Of a stretch of DNA of 64,000 nt, positions 57,460-64,000 are shown in pieces. The DNA lies in contig JAMPIV010012161.1 in NCBI GenBank assembly GCA_024509875.1, positions 1 through 64,000 on the forward strand, in the 5' to 3' direction. Position 1 is the first letter of the stretch, and every line of letters begins with the position of its first letter. Origin of the DNA: Oreohelix idahoensis (lineage: Eukaryota; Mollusca; Gastropoda; Stylommatophora; Oreohelicidae). The notes beneath the pieces are model-generated. The model was not told where the DNA came from. It made no database searches and saw only the letters and a program-made list of their open reading frames with translations. The position numbers and the translations under genes were made by a program.

Positions 57460-59863
57460 GGGACTTAGTGTACTGACTGAGATCAGCTGTGAAGGTATCT
57501 GTATCTAATAAGTGTGGTGTGTTACAGATGACCTTACTTTGCTACCACATTTAGATCTCAATCAGACTTATTCTGGAATATTGTGATGACTACGTTGAAT
57601 GTCTAGGGTTATGATAGTGATGAAGTGTATGTTCACAACAACCAACAGACAGATAAACACTTTAATTAAAATCCACAATACTTTACAACACTGTGACACG
57701 CACATACATAGAACACTCTATAAGACTATCTTAAATAAGTCAAGTGTTAACTTTTAAAATATGTATTAGTTCCTTTCAATAATAGATATCCTGATTCAAC
57801 TACAGAGTGAATCAGGAATCACAATCAAATGTAATCACAAGTTGTATATACACATTTTATACATAGGATCTTTGTCCTGACATATAATATTATTACAATA
57901 TGTGTGTAAGTTGTGAGGTAGTACTATGAGGTAATACTGGCTCATAAAGCTAGGTTGTTTTTTGTCATCATGACTTCATGTGTTTGTTACTGGTGGAAAT
58001 AATATTGGAAAGGTTCACAGTTTCTTTTTATTTGAAAACTAATAATTGTCCCTCTTGATTTAATGTACAGTCAATTTTAGAGGGGGGTACACAAGATTGA
58101 GCTGCTCTGGCCAACGAAATCTTATCTTCTGTGTGGGCGGCAGGAAAACTGTCTCCTCTGCTCGCTTGCTTCTCAGTTTTCTTGAAAAACAACACTGGTC
58201 GATATCTTGAACAAGGAGTATGCTACCAGCCTCTGGATTCAGCAAAACTCAGACCAGGTGCTGCTCTAATACTTCAGTACCACGGTCCCTGAAATAAGAA
58301 GGTTGTACCTCCTACTTCAAAACTAATTTATAATCTATTTCCACACTGAAGCACAAGACATAACAAACACAGAGCTCAGCGCTGTAGGCCAACTGCTAGC
58401 TTCTCATGTAACAATATACACCAGTATTCCTCTCCCTAATGGTTACAACGCCTCTGCAATTCCAGCATTAATTCCTTCTATACAATAAGATAGGTGTCAT
58501 AGTACTATTTGGCAATCCCATCTATGCCTATGCAGTTATACTCCTCTCTGACAAGTTTTTTTTCATGGTGGAGCAATATCTAGGCTTTGCCTCATGTTTG
58601 CTATTGAACCACACACATACAGACATAATTTAACAATTCACATTCAATTTTCATCTAAAAGATATCAAATATGTCTAGCTTACCACAATTCAAGAAAATA
58701 TTAAACAAGTACGTTGACAGGCGATGAGTTATGGCACAATTTTGATCTGCCTCTGTCCCAGGCTTTTATTAGAAAAATATGAGCTGGTTCTCAACGCACT
58801 TGCTTCTCACAAAGTTTATTTTCAAAAAGTGGCCCTGAACTGACGCTTCTAATTGACTATATCAAATGGTCTAACCAATGAGACCATGTTTACAAGAGCC
58901 TTTGAAAAAATTTACCCTTCCTACCGTTTCCATTAACAACCAAAAATAGTATTAGCAGTCGACTAATCATGTTTCGCCTTACATATTATTCTAGCCAATC
59001 AAATCGGATCTAACGTGTTGGCCTCATTTCCCCTAAAGCAGTGTCCAAACACGCCATTATGAGCAAATATGATTTTGTGCTGTCAGACAACACCACTATA
59101 ATATTTTGGCTATAATTTGTTAATTACTAGACTATTGGCGTAACACCTAACATATTCTTTGTCAGCAAGTCCTAAGGCACCCAAATATATAAGTTTAATG
59201 GAGCCAAGTGGCTTCGTTACAAATATGTATTATTCTAGGAAAGTCGTGTATTTGTTTTTTTATTTATTGTTTTAGAACCGCCACCTGTTCTGCCTTTTCG
59301 ACTGTTCTGTCAGTATAAAGTCAGGATTTCAGACATAAAACAGTATTGTGTCATGTTTCTTAATAAGCATTAAACATGTTTTTTAAAACCTTACCTCGTA
59401 TTGGTAGTGTTTTTTGTCACTGTTTATTTGAAAAAAATCAAGCCTGCATGCCTTTCGCGTGGGGTGGCATTAATTTTCAATCGCGAGACGACGTGGTAGT
59501 ATTGCATGCGTTCCTCTGTACATCTCTCTCTCTCTCTCTTCTAAGCCCGTCTGTCTTTTAGTTTACGTAGGGCATATAATGACATTAATGTAATATTAAA
59601 TCTAGGTCATTACGCAGTGTGTCTATCAAGGTCGTATAAGAAATATAGTACCAGTTTTATTTTTTAGAAACGCGTGTAGTTTATGCAGACGGAGCATATA
59701 AAGGGGTTTTCTTGTTTAGCTAGTATGACGTTCTATAATACAGGCGTACGCTATTGTGACCGCACTGTTCTTTTACCATTCTTCTTTCCTTTTATTGAAT
59801 TACTTCGTTAGGCTTTACATTTACTTTCTAATTTAGATATGTGGATTAGAATTTCTCACGACA
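57460..59863 (-). repeat. 5' LTR of the Gmr1-like gypsy element
   Basis: It matches 50223-52652 almost throughout. The minus-strand start is TGTCGTGAG. Homology with the other LTR ends at GGGACTTAG (57460), but minus-strand CTTACCACA at 57427-57435 mirrors TGTCGTGAG at 7 of 9 positions, so the original LTR may have extended to 57427. At about 2.4 kb this is long for gypsy. The CT tract near 59524 is much shorter than in the other LTR. Confidence 0.9.
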
Positions 59864-60330
59864 GTATGCCTTCACACTAGATGCTTTAACCTCGCAAGGC
59901 GGAAGGCAAAAACAAAAATCAGAAGGGTCACTATAAGAGACGCTGCAGTTGCCACTCAAAGTCAATAGGAGCTTCAGAGTCTGATGAATCGCTTCACCCA
60001 AGCAAGAAAAAACTTTGACCTCACAATATGTCTAAAGAAAACAAATGTGCTGCGTCAGGATGTGGATGTTGCACCAGTTATCATTATCAATAGCTATGAA
60101 TTGTCACTGGTGCACCATTTCACATACCTGGGGTCAACCATCAACGACAAATTCTTTCTGGACAAAGAAATTGACAGCGGCATTGGCAAAGCTGCAACCA
60201 TCTTCGCCCGCCTCACAACGCGTGTTTGGGGAAACTCCAAACTCACAACGAAGACCAATGCTGCGGTATATAACGCCAGCGTCACCAGCACACTTCTATA
60301 TGGCAGCGAGACATGGGCCCCCAATGCTAA
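59864..60330 (+). pseudogene. LINE RT fragment, right half split by the gypsy insertion
   Basis: Downstream of the 5' LTR, broken frames give YAFTLDA, then RRVTIRDAAVATHSQ (degraded active-site region), RFTQARKNFDLTICLKKTNV, HHFTYLGSTINDKFFLDKEI, GIGKAATIFARLTTRVWGNS and ASVTSTLLYGSETWAPNAKQ. This is the C-terminal side of the same LINE RT whose earlier part lies at 50031-50222. The ADD box is degraded. LINE homology fades after about 60330. Confidence 0.87.
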
Positions 60331-61597
60331 GCAATGTCACAGGAATAGTGACATACAGTGTCTATCCGCATTACATGACGTCAGAACAGAGTCGGCAGTC
60401 AATGAGAGAGAGAATACTCTCAGACCTAGTTACGAAAAAGGGGGAAATGTTAGGTTTGACGTCAGAGAGGAATATAAGCCAAGATGGAGACAAGACCCAG
60501 TTAACCAACGAGTCCAGGGGACAGATGATAAGAAAATCAAAAGTAATTAGACCTGAACTCAGATTGGTAAATGACCTTAGGGTGGCTACAAAATTGCTGA
60601 ATTGCGTTGTGTTATAAAGAAAATAGATAAGGAAGAATCGTGTAATGAAATATTTTGGAATAATAAGGAAGGAACTTTTCAGGGGTGATCCGTTAGCTTA
60701 GGAAATGGAAGTTAGGGCTGTGCAAAGATGGATAATCAAATCATAACTGTCTCCCTTGGTATTTACCATAATTGAACCACTAGAGAAATTGGTTGACACT
60801 AGAACTCAAGAGTGAGATTCTATTTGTACCACGTACTTTTATAAAGTAACATACTCCTTAGAGATATTTTCCGACGCTGTTATTAAATATTGCTACGAAT
60901 ATATGACCGCTAACCTGTATGCCAGTAGAGTCAAATTAAACCAATGCCCAGACTAACTCAGACCTTGAGTTATATTACACAAGAATTAGGGAGTTCCTGT
61001 GTTCGTTGTTGGCAGTTGAGTTAAGATAGACAATTGTTATTCACGTTCTGTCCATCGTGATTACCACTGCTACCATAGTTGGTTCACACAACACGTAGAA
61101 CTACGTGCCAGCTGTCGCGAGAGGGTAGATGGTTATTGAAATTAATTGATATCCTGGACATAAAAGTGTGTCAGATGATACCAGGATAGTGCCAGATAAG
61201 AGACTGGTCTTACAAGTAATACCCCCTTCTCTGAAAAGAGTAAGGGTGTATAGATATCAAAGGTAGGATCAAGCTGTATAAGTTCCTAGAGAAGATGGTA
61301 ATATATTACTCTAAGTCCCTACGGGCTCCCTCTCCAGATCCTCCTCTGTTAATATTATTATTAACTCTGCTAGGGGTAATTATTTAATTAAATTTACCAA
61401 CAAGAACTGTAACTTAACTTAAAGAATTTAAGTAAGTCTGCTGGTAAATAGTTACAAGTTATTTGTACAGTTACTCTTTTCTGTTTGAAAATTTTAAAAA
61501 GAAATCATAATACAACATTAAATAAATAATAAAATGTTCAACAAAGTCTTTCACTGAGTTAAAATGTCTATCACTATGGAGACAGTCTTGCTTGGTT

Positions 61598-61639
<42 letters not shown>

Positions 61640-62373
61640 TAAGTAATAGTTAATTTCACAGTTCTGATTGAAGATCTACACTGCTATTGTCATCATGAAA
61701 TGTTAATTTTATTTTTGGTGAACAGGGATATGCTGTACAGTTGCCTTTGTGGGCAACTTATCTGAGTCACTGAAGATGGCTCCCTCTGATGTTGGATAGA
61801 ATTAATTTCTGTAATTCTTCCAAATGGTGTACACGAGATGTCTGGCCCTCTGACATAGACCGGCACTGCATCCGTCGTAACCTCAGTAAGAGATGCCTCT
61901 TGTATACTTGTTAGGTTTACAGGATAAAACCTAAAACGAAGTTAAATGCAATCCCTGTATTTTTCAATCACTATCCCTCTATGACACAGATGGGATGATA
62001 GACAGTTTCAGACAGCGTGCTAGCAGATGCACAAGATATAATATAGTAGCAACAATCAATTCAGTTCACTGTGATCATAAATTTCTTCTACATTCTTATT
62101 TATAAGCCTTTTCCCATGATCCGCCTCCCTACAATAATTTGGTTGTGAATAAAACTACTAAGTAATATATCAAACTATACAGTAATCCAATTCCTTTCAT
62201 CCTTCCTTATGTTCCTGGTATGTGTCTCATTCCATTAAGAAATACTTTTTTAAATACATTTCCAAACTTACAGACACACTTTGGTCATTATTCGCAATTA
62301 TTTTGAATATTCCCAAGGTTGGCTTTGCCTCCAGAATTACACACAAGCCTGTAAGTTCACCAGCAACACACTG
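60331..62373. other. Mostly noncoding; one unexplained charged frame and a CT tract
   Basis: Two overlapping plus frames reach 60550 and 60617. One contains RILSDLVTKKGEMLGLTSER, a charged stretch I do not recognise. It might be a fragment of another element, or chance. The remainder to 62373 has no gene signal. A (CT)n tract lies at 61601-61636. The stretch ends in the 8-bp TSD of the foldback element. Confidence 0.4.
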
Positions 62374-63677
62374 GGTTCTTGTGCGTTAATTCACCGGTTA
62401 AATCAAATTCTGGATATTTATTACCCAAACTGATAACCGTACTTTTTCTTGACTGAAAAAGGTTGATTTCACATTGTGATTTGGGAGGCAAGTTAAAAAA
62501 AAAAAAAAAAGCGTTTCTCGTGCATTCTTAGTTGACACGCTTACGACAGACCCGCCCTCACCCCCCCCCCCCCTCCCCTTTCCGTATTTTTTTTAAACTT
62601 TATAAACCAATAGAACGGAATAGAATCAGTTCTACAAGTTAACGGTACACAGGAAACCAGGGAAATCGCTGCCGTTGCCTTCTCTAACTCAAGATCAGAG
62701 TGAGGTACCCATTTACAGCTGGTTAGACTGATGCGTGACACCTGTTCCCTTCCTCGCTGCCGTTGCCTTCTCTAACTCAAGATCAGAGTCAGGTACCCTT
62801 TTACAGCTGGTTTGACTGATGCGTGACACCTGTTATGGAGAGTTAGACTTCACCATACTAGGTCCAGCATCGAGAGATGGGGCCTACCTAGCTATAAATG
62901 GGTACTTAACTTTGAGTTAGGGAAGGAAAAGACAGTGAGGAAGGAAACTGGTCTCCCCACCTCTCGATGCTGGACCTAGTATGGTGAAGTCTCTAACACT
63001 CCATAACCAGCTGTAAATGGGTACCTTACTCTGATCCTGAGTTAGAGAAGGCAACGGCAGCGAGGAAGGGAACAGGTGTTACGCATCAGTATAATCAGCT
63101 GTAAAAGGGTACCTGCCTCTGATCTTGAGTTAGAGAAGGCAACGGCAACGAGGAAGGGAACAGGTGTTACGCATGTCTTACCAGCTGTAAAAGGGTACCT
63201 GCCTCTGATCTTGCGTTAGAGAAGGCAACGGCAGCGAGGAAGGGAACAGGTGTTACGCATCAGTCTAACCAGCTGTAAAAGGGTACCTGCCTCTGATCTT
63301 GCGTTAGAGAAGGCAACGGCAGCGAGGAAGGGAACAGGTGTTACGCATCAGTCTAACCAGCTGTAAAAGGGTACCTGCCTCTGATCTTGCGTTAGAGAAG
63401 GCAACGGCAGCGAGGAAGGGAACAGGCGACCCCACCTCATAAAGCTGGGACCCAGTACATCGAAGTCTATAACATTTCACTCCCCAACGGCAGAATGTGC
63501 TACGTTACTACAACCTTACAAACGGCAGGCGTGTTTAAAAAAAAATTCTAAGCAACGGGGGAGGGGGGAGAGGACAATGTGAAATGACACTTTTTCAGTC
63601 AAGAAAGAGTACGGTGCTCGGTTTGGGTAATAAATGTCCAGAATTTAATTTAACCGGTGAATTAACGCACAAGTACC
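62374..63677. mobile_element. Foldback-type DNA element with 8-bp TSD, complete
   Basis: The ends are GGTTCTTGTGCGTTAATTCA and its inverse ending AATTAACGCACAAGTACC, with inverted similarity continuing through GGGTAATAAA and the GTACTTTTTCTTGACTGAAA block. It is flanked by ACACACTG at 62366-62373 and 63678-63685. Inside are nested inverted repeats around a loop at 62882-62954 and an 88-bp tandem array. It has no coding capacity. The 8-bp TSD suggests a hAT-like mobiliser, but the superfamily is not established. The truncated copy at 30419 shares the left end. Confidence 0.88.
63005..63425. repeat. 88-bp tandem array inside the foldback element, about 4.8 copies
   Basis: The unit contains GGGTACCTGCCTCTGATCTT, TTAGAGAAGGCAACGGCAGC and CAGGTGTTACGCATCAGTCT. 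Later copies are near identical. The same unit in the opposite orientation forms the left arm (62650-62830), so the array is part of the element's inverted-repeat arm. Confidence 0.88.
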
Positions 63678-63685
63678 ACACACTG

Positions 63686-63746
63686 TAATTTTCTAACACA
63701 TCTACACACTTCCTATCGTACAGGTGGATTAATCACTAGAAATACA

Positions 63747-63839
<93 letters not shown>

Positions 63840-64000
63840 CTTACCCTCAGGCATACACACAGACGAGCTGTTAATGGCTGTTTAAGGTCTGCTTTCAAGT
63901 ACAGAAGGCAAATCGCTTCCACTAACACATGCTTTTTTTTGCCGCTCTCTGTGGCTTTCAAATATTGTGACTGACCTGATTCTGTTAGACACGCGCTATA
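63686..64000. repeat. Window end: (TA)n microsatellite and noncoding flank
   Basis: About 41 TA dinucleotides lie at 63751-63833. Flanking sequence is noncoding. The minus frame across it (63713-63961) is Tyr/Ile low complexity. Confidence 0.85.

Larger units (their letters stand above)
50223..59863 (-). mobile_element. Ty3/gypsy LTR retrotransposon, Gmr1-like, nearly complete
   Basis: The element lies on the minus strand. In its own 5' to 3' order: 5' LTR (59863 to about 57460 or 57427), primer-binding site, gag, protease, integrase, RT, RNase H, polypurine tract and 3' LTR (52652-50223). Integrase preceding RT is the Copia-like order described for Gmr1-type elements, although RT and integrase motifs are gypsy-type. 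The reading frame has at least four shifts and one stop. The LTRs are about 98-99 percent identical by eye, implying recent insertion. Flanking ATGC at both ends, with changes beside it, is a candidate degenerate TSD. No envelope gene is present. Confidence 0.93.

Overview
The window looks like repeat-dense intergenic DNA from an animal, most plausibly a marine invertebrate such as a mollusc. That placement is inference. It rests on the mix of Ty3/gypsy elements with a Gmr1-type domain order, several LINE families with short tandem 3' tails, Tc1, piggyBac and hAT-like DNA transposons, tRNA-derived SINEs, and long TA, CT and GAT microsatellites. I found no convincing host protein-coding gene and no functional tRNA or rRNA gene. 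Every coding stretch I recognise belongs to a transposable element, and nearly all are broken.

Layout. 1-7.3 kb: a strongly strand-asymmetric tract (C much more common than G) with long poly-C runs and no credible gene. 7.3-12.9 kb: remains of a Ty3/gypsy element in the unusual order RT, RNase H, LTR, gag, as if two copies share one LTR. 12.9-17.6 kb: noncoding DNA with two SINEs bounded by clear target-site duplications (TSDs) and a 160-bp direct repeat. 18.6-22.0 kb: a frameshifted piggyBac-like transposase followed by a four-unit tandem array that reuses its 3' flank. 23.7-26.5 kb: GAT arrays punctuated by LINE 3' ends on both strands. 27.0-29.4 kb: a Tc1 element with matching terminal inverted repeats (TIRs) and TA duplications, interrupted by a hAT-like element with an 8-bp TSD. 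30.4-31.2 kb: a truncated foldback element. 31.4-39.7 kb: minisatellites, LINE tails and SINE remnants. 40.2-47.5 kb: four minus-strand LINE pieces, the largest (endonuclease plus RT) interrupted by a 579-bp Tc1-derived MITE. 50.2-59.9 kb: an almost complete minus-strand Ty3/gypsy element with 2.4-kb LTRs, inserted into the RT of a plus-strand LINE. 62.4-63.7 kb: a complete foldback element with an 8-bp TSD.

The most informative points are the protease-integrase-RT-RNase H order of the 50-60 kb element (the Copia-like order known from Gmr1-type gypsy elements), the chain of nested insertions that can be ordered in time, and two foldback copies whose central loop is inverted relative to the same left end. 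No element is demonstrably autonomous: the gypsy pol carries several frameshifts and a stop, the Tc1 transposase has one in-frame TGA plus the insertion, and the piggyBac frame has two shifts. Several shifts lie in homopolymers, so consensus errors are a real alternative to decay.
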